Shown piece after piece: positions 38,474 through 50,353 of a stretch of DNA of 64,000 nt. The translations under genes were made by a program, and so were the position numbers. Below the pieces are notes generated by a model. That model was not told where the DNA came from. It made no database searches and saw only the letters and a program-made list of their open reading frames with translations. This stretch comes from Viola odorata. Taxonomy: Eukaryota > Streptophyta > Magnoliopsida > Malpighiales > Violaceae. Every line of letters starts with the position of its first letter. The first letter of the stretch is position 1. The stretch is from contig OY829537.1 of assembly GCA_963691705.1 (NCBI GenBank), forward strand, positions 75,289,352-75,353,351, in the 5' to 3' direction.

Positions 38474-39091
38474 TGTCGAATTCGTCAAAAATAAATATGA
38501 TTACAATTTAGCAACAAATAAAAGTAAATTATAAATAGTGATAAAAGGTTCGATCCTCAGGAAAAAGTGCAAGATTCAAGTTTTCAAATATGACCAATCA
38601 TGACAAATGGTAGTAACCAATAAGGTTTTTTGTTTTTACAATAATGAGAATGATAAAGAAAAATGCAATCAAAGCAATAAACAAACAAGTATGAATAGAA
38701 TCAGATAATGAGTGATTCCTAGTAAAGACATGCTCAAGGTCATGATTCACAAATATTGATCATTGATGCAAAAATGTTTAAAACTGAGTTTCGTAGGGTA
38801 GCTATAGAAATCAGGTTCACTTTGATTTCCTACTCTCCTCCTAATAAGTTTCTGAAATAAATGTCTCTATTAAGAACCCTAATCTTCTAGCAATCTTAAG
38901 GTTCAATTATAGGATTTAACTAGTTGATTGATAAAAACAGGGAGAGACTATCCTTAGACCTAGGGATCGGTTCACTTACCCCTATAAGCCTAATTCTTCT
39001 CTTTCTCTAACTGAGTCCCCGTTAGCTACAATCTAGTCACCTACTGATTCCTTCTAACAATGTAGACTCAAAGTTATTAGAAAAAAATGTA

Positions 39092-40280
39092 TGATGCAAA
39101 TCCTCGCACAAACCCTAATTCAACGCACGCCACACGTATGCGTACCGCGAGGCTAGAGCCAAGAAGGGCGAGAGAGCGTGTTAAGGAAGTAGCGAGTACT
39201 TAAGTGAGGTTAAGAAGAGGCCCGCATGTGAAGACAAGGGCCAAGGCACGAGCGGAACGAGCTACAACACGAAGGATGCGCATAGCGCATGCGCACACGC
39301 CCACGGATGCGCCTAAGAAGATCGTCCGAGCCAAAACATGGAAAATGAGCTTTGATCATGACTCCAACATAAATACAAGACCGATTAGGAGAGTCATGTC
39401 CAAGTTTGGGCTCAATCGCACGAGTGGATTGCAAGTTGGCTTAGAGTGACCTAATCGTATGCACCAAGGGTGCGTACAAGCGCAACGGGCGCGTTCAAGA
39501 GAGTCAAGTGTGTTCGGGTGAGGTTTCTTCAAGCGACCAGCCTTGTAACATGTATTTTAACATGTTAGGAAGGTTTCGGTCAAGTTTTAGCCCAAACGCA
39601 AGAGTAAAAGTCAAGATGGCTCGAGGGAGGATTTTGGTGCGCATTGACCGAGCCACGGGCTAAGCGACTGGGCCATGGCCGAGCCGCGGCCGAGCCATTA
39701 AGGGAGCCGAAGTTGAGAAGCTTCCAAAAGTTCTAGAATGATTAGGATGTATTTATTAATTAATTATTAGAGTTATTTCTTAGTTAGAACTTCTAATCCT
39801 ATTAGAATTAGAACTTATAGTTTTACTAGAACTTGTACTAGGCTTTTTGCCTATATATAGCCGATTGGCTTCATTAAATAAACCAGGATATTTACTAGAA
39901 CTTGTACTAGGATTTTTACCTATATATAGCCGATTGGCTTCATTAAATAAATCAGGCTATTTTTATCAAAATTGAGACTATTTTTGAGAGATTTCTCTTG
40001 TTGTTCGTGGACTCGAACCTTGGGTTTAACCTTCAGTTTCGCAAGCTAGGGTTAGGACAAGTAAAACTGAAGTTGCGACCATTCTTTGTTCCTTAGGGTC
40101 ACAGGGTTGAACCTAATACAAGAAAGAACCTCATCAAGGATTCGTTTAGGTTAGTGGGTACAGGGATATTTGCTAGTCTAGGCTTGTTCTTGTGAGCCAA
40201 TCCACCAAATTCCGTGTCAATCTTGAACCTTCGAACTAGATCGTCATTCAAGCGCATCCTAGGCAACTAGGATCGTATCA
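39092..40280 (+). mobile_element. Solo LTR within E6 (about 1189 bp)
   Basis: Starts TGATGCAAATCC and ends GGATCGTATCA, which are imperfect inverted ends. It is flanked by ATGTA (39087-39091) and TTGTA (40281-40285), a probable duplication with one change. Plus orientation is indicated by TATATATA boxes at about 39853 and 39922. The G+C-rich front part has no gene. Confidence 0.62.
39822..39960 (+). repeat. Duplicated core promoter in the solo LTR (period 69 bp)
   Basis: TTTACTAGAACTTGTACTAG starts at 39822 and 39891. Each copy carries CCTATATATAGCCGATTGGC, so the LTR has two TATA boxes. Confidence 0.85.
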
Positions 40281-40764
40281 TTGTAGTTAATCATGTTTAA
40301 AACCTAAGTTGACCACTCTTAAATCAAACAAGAAAAAATTGACAAGAAATCAGAAAGAGAAGTATGAAATTCTTATTTTATGAAAAATGATTAGATCTCA
40401 CAATAATGGAATCATGAACCTTAAAGTCTTTACTAGGAAAGAATTGATTAGCTAGAAAATGACATAATCAAATAAAATACGAAATTCAATTGCATAAAAA
40501 TAAATCTCCTCGTTTCAAGGAAGAAGACAAGGATAGCAAGAAGAAGAGACAACGTTCTAGACTCTCTCTCCAGAAAATGAAATCTAAGGAAAAGATAAAA
40601 GAGAAGATTCGAGATCAAAACTAAGCTAAAACAAGGAAAGTTTAAATAGTCTTCCTTTCCTTGTTTTCCTAGAAATCAAAATAATTTGAAACTGATTTGT
40701 TCTTATCCCTTTTGATGTTTTATAACTTTGAAACTCCTTCTGATTATCTTCTTTCGAAAAGAGG

Positions 40765-41995
40765 TAGTTGGCGTGCTTGGCTTTCAAGCGCTCTCGAATT
40801 AGAGCATGCACAATACTTGCATTGTCAACCTGAATCTCCACTCTACGCCAGCCCCTACCCAAAGCCTCTCGAAGACTGATAAACACCCCATAACTCAACT
40901 CGATAACCCGAATACTACCCTAATTTGATAGCAAAACCACCTAACCATTCGCCCACCTTATTCCTAAAACACCGTTCTATTGTCGCTCATTGAGCAGAGG
41001 ATCGACATGCACCGTCCGTGTTAAAATTCACTATACCAGCAGTTGCAGCAGTCCACCCAATCACCACTGATTTGCACTCACCTTGAGAAACACCTTGTAA
41101 CAGCTCGACCTTAATTGTCTTGGCTACGTTAACAACAACACTTACAACAATAACTTTAGACTCCAATGAGATCGACTTGTAGTTGAAAACCATCTCATTT
41201 CTCCACTTCCAAACCCACCAACAGATGAACCCGAAAAGGAGGCTCTAGTCATCAATCGGGTTGGTCAGAAAATTCCCTTACAAGTTTAATGACAACCAGT
41301 CGCAAAAGGGAATACTAAAGAATCGATCCCAATCAGCAGAAGCTATAAGAGCCAAAGCGATTGAGTTGCTGAACAACCTCGAAGAAATTGGTCCACTGAC
41401 TCATCGACCATCCCGCAACAAGGGCACAAGGCGCTCTCCACTAGATGGCACTTACATCGTTCGAGATTGGTCAAACTCTTTTGATGGAAGATCAAGCATA
41501 AGAACAAACACAACCTTTGTGGACCGAACCACTTCCATGCCAGGTTCCAAAAGGGATCAATATGACCCTCACTGTTCCCAGCTAGGAAATGATAAGCCGA
41601 AATCACAATAATTCACCACTTGAAGACAATCATCACTACTGTTCATCTATCCCTAATGACTGACTTGGGGGGAAACAATTAGTAAAGGATGCAATGTCAT
41701 CCTCTAAGTATAAGGCAAAAAGAGTCTGATTCCAGCGACCATCCGGGAGCACCACTTCAATAAGTCCCTAGTCCCAAATATTTTGGGGTATCTCGAAATT
41801 GACCATATCGCAAAGATGATTATCCCCCGCCTAGGCATCATACCATAATGAGATTGACCTCTCATAGCCAATCGACCAGCTACTTTGATGACTAATAAAA
41901 TCCCACAACAAACACATTTCACACCAAAGGCCAGTCCCATTGCGAGCATGCAATTTTAAGAGGAACTTCATCTAGCTTAACATCATATTTACCTA
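40765..41995 (-). pseudogene. LINE middle part: zinc-binding RVT region and RNase H N-terminus
   Basis: On the minus strand: 'FWNLAWKWFGPQRLCLFLC' and 'LTNLERCKCHL..CPCCG..DESVDQFLRGC' (41606-41343) match the zf-RVT region that follows reverse transcriptase in plant LINEs. 'VIGWTAATAGIVNFNTDGA' (about 41080-41000) and 'WRRVEIQVDNASIVHALIRE' (about 40840-40780) match RNase H. Several stops and frame changes are present. Sequence at its right end continues in frame at 55456, across E4. Confidence 0.78.
41991..41995. repeat. Target-site duplication of E4 (left), ACCTA
   Basis: ACCTA precedes the E4 LTR and recurs at 55451-55455. Confidence 0.93.
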
Positions 41996-43583
41996 TGATA
42001 GCATGTTTCTTGGGCATGATTTTATCCTCTTTTCTAGCCTTTTCGGGGGCATGATTCTGCTATTCGACCCTTATTTTCATCTTTATTGCAGATCAACACC
42101 AAAAGGAGAAAAGGAGCGAAAAGATGCGATTTTGGAGGAATTCTTAGGATTTCAAGCTTCAAGGCTTAGAAGATCAGAGTGTCGTCGAGCCCTCGACGCT
42201 AACCAGACCAGTGAGCAGTCTCTCACCCGCGATACCTCTGCATCAATTCTCAATCAAAAGCCAAAGAGAAGAATCTTCGAAGATCCGCACGGGATTCGAT
42301 GCGTTTCTAGAAGATGTCAGGCGCGCCAGAGATATTAGAATATTCCCCTAAGAAGGACGTGTGCTGTCACGCTCCCATTGGCTCCCTCTCTCCCCTTAGT
42401 TGTCTTGTCCCCTAACGGATTGTAGGACTATTTAAGCTTAGTTTTAGGGTTTTTGTAGGAGGGGCAGACATTAATACATCACTCCACTTTTTACCTTAAT
42501 TTTAGGGATCCATTCTCTTGTCATTAGAGCAGCCGCCGGTTTCTAAAAGGAGCAAGCTTTTCTCCTTTGAATTATTAATTCATCCTTTGGTTTCTTCTAA
42601 ACCTTTTCCTTTTATATTCTCTTAATATATGCTATTTGTTATCTACTGTTTATATCTATTTATTAGTAGCTAAATTTCCTTATCTTAGCAAAGGGTGCTT
42701 CAAGGGTTGTAAGGATTAGTTAAGAGGCCAAAATGTGTTTAATACACCTTTACTATCATATTCGTTTGATTGCCGTTTTCTTGTTCCTTCACTTGGGTAT
42801 GTTAAGGGCTTGATCAACTTTTAGTATTTCTTTGTGATTATTGTTAGCTTAATGGTAATAACTGACGTAAGGCCATTAAGGGTAGTAGACGTCTAGAGCG
42901 GAGAGGTTGCTATAGTGTGATCTCACTAATCTAAGGCATTCGAACGATTAGGGTTGCATCGCGAGCTTGACAAATTGAGACGTCGCGCCCTAGATATGTC
43001 TTACCTCCGCTTCATGGGTGTTTTGAGTATTGCCTCCCCGTATTCGTGCCTGTGGGGACGACAAAACGTCAAGGCTACCTCATAAGTGGAAATGGAGGGT
43101 AGCTTCTATCTACGAAGGTAAGTAGGGGGTGTTGAGTGGAAACTAGGCCCCTATAGCATATCTATGGTGTAGAGGTGGAAAATCCTTGCGCCGATGATTG
43201 ACTAACCCTAGAAACAACTTGAGAACACTCCTTGCTAAGATGTTTTCCTATCTGAATCTTCGTTTACCTTTGCTATCCCTTAGTGTTTTCATGACCTTGC
43301 CATTATTTTAGTATCTTGCCTCCGATAGTGTTTTACTTTCGTGTCCTGGATAATTGCTTTAATTATTTATCTTGTTAGCTCCCAAATCTGCGTTGATTAA
43401 TTATATTAATCAACATAAACCCCCAAGTGTTACTTCTATATTTGGCTTCATTTATTCTCTGTCATACATCTAAACTGATTTATTATTCCTTCAATCTCTG
43501 TGGTTCAACCCTGTCTTGCCCTTTACACATTTTATTTGTGCATTTAGGCATCAGGAAACATTAATACATTTGAGTGACGATCA
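41996..43583 (+). repeat. E4 5' LTR (1588 bp)
   Basis: Starts TGATAGCATGTTTC and ends GTGACGATCA; aligns over its length with 53861-55450. Short ORFs within it (42003-42338 and its counterpart 53799-54290) differ between the two copies by frame and stop and are not genes. Confidence 0.95.
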
Positions 43584-43588
43584 AATTT

Positions 43589-43606
43589 TGGCGTTGTTGC
43601 TAGGGA
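43589..43606 (+). promoter_or_regulatory. E4 primer-binding site (mutated)
   Basis: TGGCGTTGTTGCTAGGGA, five bases after the LTR. It matches the Athila TGGCGCCGTTGCCGGGGA type with C-to-T changes. Confidence 0.88.
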
Positions 43607-43637
43607 TTGAACGGTACTAATTTTTCTTTTCACTTGT

Positions 43638-45586
43638 ATGACCAGGAGATCTGTACCAGATTTACTCCCTTTAGATCTCGAATTAACCAGAACAGAAAGA
43701 GGACTTCAGAGGCAAGCCAGAGGACCTTCTACCTAGTGTAGAGGAATCCCTCATCCTGCCCTCGACAGACATCTTGTCAACCTGGCCGAACCCGAATATC
43801 AGTTTCACCAAGACCTAGCTTACTTTCATCGAGGTCTCGAAAACCCACTAGCCGCTTATTTTGATATTCCAACCATGGAAATTCATGATAATCGTGTGTG
43901 TCATGAAGATCCATCATTACCTCCTCCAAATAAGCAGACCATTGCTCATCTCAATGCAGCCCCCAACATGTCCAGCAGTTGCATTGTCTGGCCCGCTGTC
44001 CCTTATTATTGGACTCTTAAGTCAACTGTTATGCACCATCTCCCGACCTTTCGTGGAGTTGCCAAAGAAAATGCTCTTCGTCACCTCCAACAGCTTCATC
44101 CCATTTGCGAGGCCATAAAACCACCCAATGTCAGCATTAAACAAGCAAAGCTACGCGCTTTCATATGGTCTCTTAAGGATGATGCCCTCGATTGGTATTA
44201 CGACCTTCCGCCAAGATCTATTCATTCTTAGGCGAAGATGTCCAAGATCTTCACTGAAAAATATTATCCAGCATCAATAGCCAACACCACACGCAAGCAA
44301 CTCATGTCTATTGTCCAAATAAAGGAAGAAGATCTTGCCCAGTACTATGAAAGATTTCTGAAAATGTAATCCTTGTGCTCCTCACACAACCTTAGTGAGC
44401 ATGCTCTTATTCAGTACATTTGCGAAGGCCTTAAAGCTCATGACAGGGCCTTGCTTAACGTTGCCGCTAATGGTTCCCTCACTGCTCTCACTCCAGCCGC
44501 TGCCAAGGCAACAATCCAACTCATGGCCAAGAATGCCCCTTCTGAGGTTGGCAACAATGGAGGCCAAGACGTCTAAGTGGCAGCATTACAAAATCAACTA
44601 ACCGCCCTTACAGGGCTGTTCCAGAACTTCGTGGCAGGACAACCTACACCAGTCAAGGCTTGCCAATTTTGTAACTTTGTGGATCATGCCACAGATGCGT
44701 GACCCCATATTCTAGATTAAATCCAAGTAAATGTCGCTGGCCAGTATATCCAGGCCCCGTATGGTCAGAATTACAACTAGGGCTGGAAGTAGCAGAATCC
44801 AGGTTGGGTTGCTAATCCTCAGTCGTCCGGCCCTAGCCAACAACAACAACAGAACCCTTATGGAAATCACCCCCCTCCTCTCAATATGCAACACTCAGGC
44901 CCAGGCCAACATACAACCAGTATCAACGTCAGCCGCCTCAAGATCAGACTTTTATTGTGCCCCCAATTCCAGCACTAGGTCTTGACCCCGAACATCAAAA
45001 GAAGATTGAGGACTTGGAGAAGAAAATGAACATTATGATGGCAGAGATGAAGGAACTGAAAAATCAAGGAAGATTCCCGCCTCAGACAGAAACTAATCCA
45101 AAGAAGAACGTTTGTGTTGTTACTCTCCGAAGTGGCACGACCTTGACTCCCCCACAACACCCTGCCCCCGATATTGGAAACTCTCTAGAATTAGAACTCA
45201 AGCCCAAGGCAAAAATTTCAAAAGTGCCCAGGTTCATCGAGGTCATGGAAGACAGAATCCGCTCCCTAAGGGGATCGTCGAGGAATGATCCGAACCCACC
45301 TGAATTTACCCAGGAGTATATTCACAAGATCCTCGAGCCTCCCTTTCCCCAAATATTAATCAAGTCAAAGAAAGAAACAAAAGACCAAGAAATCTTTGAT
45401 ATGTTCAGCAAAGTGATTGTCAATATCCCACTCCTGCAGGCAGTCAAGAATGTACCTAGATACGCTAGATTCCTGAAACAACTATGTACAAATAAGTGTA
45501 AATTGGTCGGTGTCAACAAGATCAGTGTAGGGGATAATGCTTCTGCCCCACATACAACAAAAAATTCCTCCCATCTGCAAAGATGA
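43638..45586 (+). pseudogene. gag: E4 gag (degraded)
   Basis: The ATG at 43638 begins 'MTRRSVPDLLPL', parallel to the E3 gag start. The gag domain is visible in 43960-44230 ('STVMHHLPTFRGVAKENAL', 'LRAFIWSLKDDALDWYY') and 44373-44560 ('LIQYICEGLKAHDRALLN'). Stops occur at 44229-44231 and 44574-44576 and several more at 44700-44800. The zinc-knuckle area (about 44650-44700) is broken. A frame change precedes 44957, after which 'EDLEKKMNIMMAEMKELKNQ' and the linker to protease are readable. No full gag can be made. Confidence 0.85.
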
Positions 45587-46663
45587 AGGAATGTTTATTA
45601 TTCCTCGCAGGATCGACACCGTTGATATTGGCAAGGCCATGTGCGATCTCGGAGCAGGGATAAATGTCATGCCCTTGATCATCTACAACAGTCTTGGGCT
45701 CGAACCCCTTAAACCTACCACACTTGCCATTCAACTTGCCGATCATTCTATTGTCTACCCCGAGGGGATTATCACGGATGTCTTGGTCTAAGTGGGCGAA
45801 TTTTTATTCCCAGCAGATTTCTTTGTCATCGCCATGGAGAACGAAGACTCAACCAAGTCTTCAGATGTACTTCTAGGGAGACCATTTTTGGCCACTGACA
45901 AGGCCAAGATTGACGTCTGCCAGGCAACCATCTCCCTCGAATTCGATGGAGAGATCATCAAATTCAACATGCTGGAATCCATGCGATATCCTTCTGAATT
46001 TTCCAGTGTTAATTATGTTGATTTGATTGACCTTTCTGTTGACCAACTTGCTGAATTAGACTCTACTGATCACTTGCAATTTGCCCTTGACAGGAGTCTC
46101 ACGCCACCTCTATTGGATGTCATGGCCTCGACACTTGTCACCCCTCTTGAGCTACATGCTATCATCACTGCCCTAGAAGAGTGCATCGTTGTCCCCTATG
46201 AACCCACAGTCGTATCCCCCATTTGCTCAGATCATGTCAAGCTATCTCCGTCCATCGATCAGGCTCCTACCCTCGAACTGAAACCACTACCCTCCCACCT
46301 CAAATATGCTTATCTCGGCCTCGATAACTCTCTTCCCGTCATCATCTCCAACAAACTCAACGATTCCGAAGAGTTTGAGCTGATTTCTTTGTTGAAGGAA
46401 TTTAGACAGGTTATAGGTTGGCTATCGCAGACATCAAGGGCTTGTCACCAGCCTTATGTACTCACCGAATTCATTTGGAAGACGCCAACAAAACAATATG
46501 CCAGCCACAGTGCAGATTGAATCCACCCATGACGGAGGTAGTGAGAAAAGAAGTGTTAAAGTTGCTAGATGCGGGTGTTATCTATCCCATCTCTAATAAC
46601 TCGTGGGTCAGCCCGATACAAGTTGTGCCCAAGAAAACTGGTATCACCATTACTCTTGGGTAG
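45537..46663 (+). pseudogene. E4 protease and start of reverse transcriptase (degraded)
   Basis: Protease signature 'MCDLGAGINVMPLIIYNSL' at about 45640-45700 matches E3. An in-frame TAA (45789-45791) interrupts it, then 'SSDVLLGRPFLATDKAKID' follows. Near 46420 a one-base loss shifts the frame into 'AIADIKGLSPALCTHRIHL', the beginning of the RT region. At about 46318 the element has CTCGGCCTCGATAA where E3 has its palindrome. Confidence 0.85.
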
Positions 46664-47887
46664 GACGGTGAATCTATTCCCATCAAGATCCAAAATGGGT
46701 GGAGAGTCTGCATTGATTATCACCGTCTGAACGCTGCTACCAGAAAGGATCACTTTCCTCTCCCCTTCATAGACTAGATGTTAGAGCGTCTCGCGGGAAA
46801 GACTCACTACTGCTGTCTATATGGATACTCAGGTTTCCATCAAATCCCGGTTGCCCCCGAAGACCAAGAAAAGACTACCTTCACGTGCCCTTTCGGTACC
46901 TTTGCCTACAGACGTATGCCTTTCGGCTTATGTAATGCCCCCGCCACCTTTCAACGTTACATGGTGAGCATCTTTTCCGAATTGGTTGAGGATGGTATCG
47001 AGGTCTTCATGGATGACTTCACAGTTTATGGTAACTCTTTATCGGAATGCTTGTGTAAATTGAAAAGGTGTTTAGAGCGATGCATCGAGACCAATCTCGT
47101 CTTGAACTTTAAGAAATGCCACTTCATGGTGGATCGAGGTCTCGTTCTAGGCCATATTATCTCGAGCAAAGGGATCGAAGTAGACAAAGCCAAGATTGAA
47201 GTAATTGAGTCCCTACCCCATCCCGCCAGTGTTCGCGATGTGAGATCTTTTTTAGGGCATGCCGACTTTTATAGAAGGTTTATCAAGAATTTTTCTAAAA
47301 TCGCTCAACCCATGTGCCGTCTGCTCCAGAAAGATGTTACTTTTGAATTTGTTGAGAAATGTCAAGTTGCCTTCGCCACCCTCAAGAATAGACTTATTTC
47401 AGCTCCAATCATTCATGCCCCCGATTAGTCTTTGCCTTTTGAGATTATGTGTGATGCGAGTAATCAAGCCCTCGGCGCTGTTCTAGTCTAGAAGAAAGAA
47501 TCAGAGACTTATGTCATTTATTATGCTTCGAATTTTCTTAACCCAACTTAACAAAATTACACCACCACGGAGAAAGAACTACTTGCCATTGTTTATGCCC
47601 TGGATAAGTTCAAACAATATCTCTTGGGCACCCATGTAATCGTCTATTCAGACCACTTAGCCTTGAGATATTTGCTGAAGAAAGCAGATGCCAAGCCCCA
47701 TCTTATCCACTGGATCTTGCTACTTCAAGAGTTCGATATCTCGATCAAGGATAAAAAGGGATTAGAAAACTCTGTGGCTGACCATTTGAGTAGGCTCCCA
47801 ACTCAACCAGATGACTTGCTTGTACCCATCAGAGATATCTTCCCGGATGAGCAATTGTGTCTTGCCCATGCCATTCAGTTTCCTTAG
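46664..47887 (+). pseudogene. E4 reverse transcriptase and RNase H (degraded)
   Basis: One frame with stops at 46661-46663, 46775-46777 and 47426-47428, then at about 47489, 47549 and 47885-47887. RT motifs remain: 'LAGKTHYCCLYGYSGFHQI', 'MPFGLCNAPATFQRYM' and the catalytic 'VFMDDFTVYGNSL'. RNase H is recognisable from 'IMCDASNQALGAVL' to '[16 protein letters not shown]'. Most stops replace Gln or Trp codons seen in E3. Confidence 0.88.
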
Positions 47888-48040
47888 TTCTCTGACATCG
47901 CCAATTTCTGTGCTATTGGTACCTACCCCGCAGACACTTCCCCCTCTGAATGCAACAAAATCAGGAGGCAATCCAAATACTACATTTGGGATAGCCCATA
48001 TTTATGGAAGCATTGTTCGGACCAGATCATCCGCCATTGC

Positions 48041-49180
48041 GTGACGATGGATGAAGTGTCCTCGATCCTAAAATTTTGTCATTCGTCGATAGAAGGAGGA
48101 CACTTCGCGTCCAAGAAAACTGCTCTCAAAGTCTTAGAAGTCGGTCTCTACTGGCCATCCATCTTCAAGGACAGTTATCTATTTTGTGCTTTATGCCCCC
48201 GATGTCAAGCCACTGGGAATATCGGGGCCAGAAATCAGATGCCCTTGACAAACATCATTCCATGAGAAATTTTTGACATTTTGGGTATTGACTTCATGGG
48301 CCTGCTCCCCAATTCTTTCGGCAACATCTACATCCTTCTTGCGGTAGATTATGTTTCCAAGTGGATCGAGGCCAAAGCAACTAGGACCGATGACTCCAAG
48401 GTGGTAGTGAACTTCCTACGCACCCACATCTTTAACAGGTTTGGTACACCTCGTGCCCTGGTCAGTGATCGTGGTACCCATTTTTGCAACCGGATAGTAT
48501 CATCCCTCCTCATCAAGTATGAAGTCTATCATAGAACCTCTACGGCTTATCATCCTCAGACGAATGGCCAGGCCGAGGTGTCTAACCAAGAAATCAAGTC
48601 CATACTAGAAAAGACAGTCAACCAATCCTGCAAGGATTGGAGTCTAAAGCTAGATGATGCCTTATGGGCCTATCAGACAGCTTTCAAAACCCCGATTGGC
48701 ATGACACCCTACAAACTTGTATATGGTAAACCATGTCATCTTCCATTTGAGATAGAGCACAAAGCATTTTGGGCCATTCATAAAGTCAACATGGATCTCG
48801 AGCATGCCGGTCAGAACCGACGATTGCAAATCCAGGAATTAGAGGAATTGAGGGATGATGCTTATGAGAACGCTCTGCTCTACAAGAGCAAGATAAAAGC
48901 CTATCATGACAGGCACCTTCGACCTAAATCCTTCTCCATTGGACAAAGAGTGTTATTGCATAACTCACATTTACGTCTGTTTGCAGGGAAACTGAAGTCC
49001 AAATGGTCTGGACCTTTCATGGTCACGACAATTTATGATCATGGTGCAATTGAGATCCAGAATCCAGACACAGGAATAATTTTCAAAGTAAACAGCCACA
49101 GGTTGAAACCCTTCTATGAAGGATTCAAGCCCTCGACCGTCGAAGAAATTATGGTAGATCCTCCACCTGTCAAGACCTAA
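48041..49180 (+). CDS. E4 integrase (nearly intact domain)
   Basis: The zinc-finger part '[21 protein letters not shown]' and '[10 protein letters not shown]' ends at TGA 48263-48265. From 48281 a 299-codon frame is open through the DDE core ('[14 protein letters not shown]', '[11 protein letters not shown]', '[18 protein letters not shown]') and the C-terminal '[20 protein letters not shown]' to the stop at 49178-49180. It is the best preserved part of E4, but with no intact polyprotein upstream it is not expected to be made in a normal way. Confidence 0.88.
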
Positions 49181-49733
49181 ACTTCCAGAACGCATCGAGG
49201 CCCCGATGATTAAACATGCCGCATCTCTTATGCCGTCCCACCTCTTTCTCTTTCCCTTATCTTTTTCATATCATTCGAATTTTTCTGGTTATATTTTTAC
49301 TTAAGTAGATTTCCTTTTGATTTTATTTCCTTGTATTATATCCCTTATTTATTTTCTTTAAACTCTGACCTTTCCCTTTCCAAGATGATTTTATTCCTTT
49401 TTATTAATTATTAACCCTTTATTCTCTCTTTTTGTCCTCATCCTTTCTAACTACCTCCTTTTTAAATTTTAACATCTACGTTTTAGGTAGTTGGGATACG
49501 CGCGAGCCCGTTGCTCCTCAAAGCCCAAGGTGCCATGTCGTCTCCATAAGATAAGAAAGGAACCCTAATTAAAGGCTGCGCCATTTATGTCAGACATCAA
49601 CCCCTTTTCTCTCTCCTACGCTCCTTCTTCGTCTTTACTCTCCTAAAAACCAAATCACTTTTCCTATCTCTCTCCCACATAAACACGCCACCTCTATCTC
49701 CATCATCCCTGTCCACATCCATCACCTTCAACA

Positions 49734-50353
49734 ATGCTGAGAGTGAAGAAAGTAGCCCACAAGCTCGCTTTACGACCACACCCCGTGGATGATCCTGAGA
49801 GCCCGACTGCCTCCAAATCTAAATCCCATTCCTCACCAGGTTCCTTCAAAATAGCATCTTCCCCCTCAAACACCGACCAGGATTTCCCCATCCCACAACC
49901 CCCAATCACTTCTCCACCCTCCGATTCCCGAGCCGCAGAGTTCACTCCCATCGAGGAAGACGTCGAGATCACGGGCTTCGTCCTACCCATGTCGACCACA
50001 ACCAGAAGTGGCCGCGTGGTCAAGCTACCACCTGGGTCTACGACTGCTAGCGGCAAGCCTAGCCCAAGCCCAAAAAGACCTCGTCTGCCGCTAGGAAGCT
50101 TGGAGTGGAGGCTACCCTAGATGACTTTCTAGCCGTTGAATCAAACCAGGAGGAGGTGCCTCCAATTGAGCAAGAGGTAGAAGATCCAAAGCAAGCTGAT
50201 GCCCTGGAGGAGGGTACTGGAGAGAGCAGTGAGGCCGAGGATGAAGAAGGCGAGGAAGATCTTGAAGCCAAGGCCGCCGAGAAAGAGAAAAAAATGAGAA
50301 GGAAGCCGCGGCAAAATCAGCAGCAAAGAAAGGGAAATCAAAGCCACCAGTAG
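49734..50353 (+). pseudogene. E4 Athila 3' ORF, N-terminal part
   Basis: The ATG at 49734 gives 'MLRVKKVAHKLAL', matching the start of the E3 3' ORF. Pro/Ser-rich, then acidic ('EEGTGESSEAEDEEGEEDLE'). It shifts frame near 50110 and again near 50350. About 550 bp between the integrase stop and this ATG have no coding signal and act as the spacer or leader. Confidence 0.7.

Larger units (their letters stand above)
38474..40764 (-). repeat. Old Athila-type LTR (E6) inserted in the LINE, itself containing a solo LTR
   Basis: 38474-39087 and 40286-about 40764 align in order with the E3 LTR: AATAAATATG.., GTTCGATCCTCAGG for GATCGATCCCACAG, 'GATCATTGATGCAAAAATGTTT', 'CTATAGAAATCAGG', and the later 'CTCACAATAATGGAATCATGAACCT' block. 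Identity is low, so it is another, older family. It starts with TG at 38474; no primer-binding site adjoins that end. The right end and duplication are not resolved. Confidence 0.65.

Noticed and set aside
42003..42338. 111-codon ORF in the E4 LTR, with a longer version at 53799-54290
   Set aside because: The copies differ in frame limits and stops; open by chance within the LTR.
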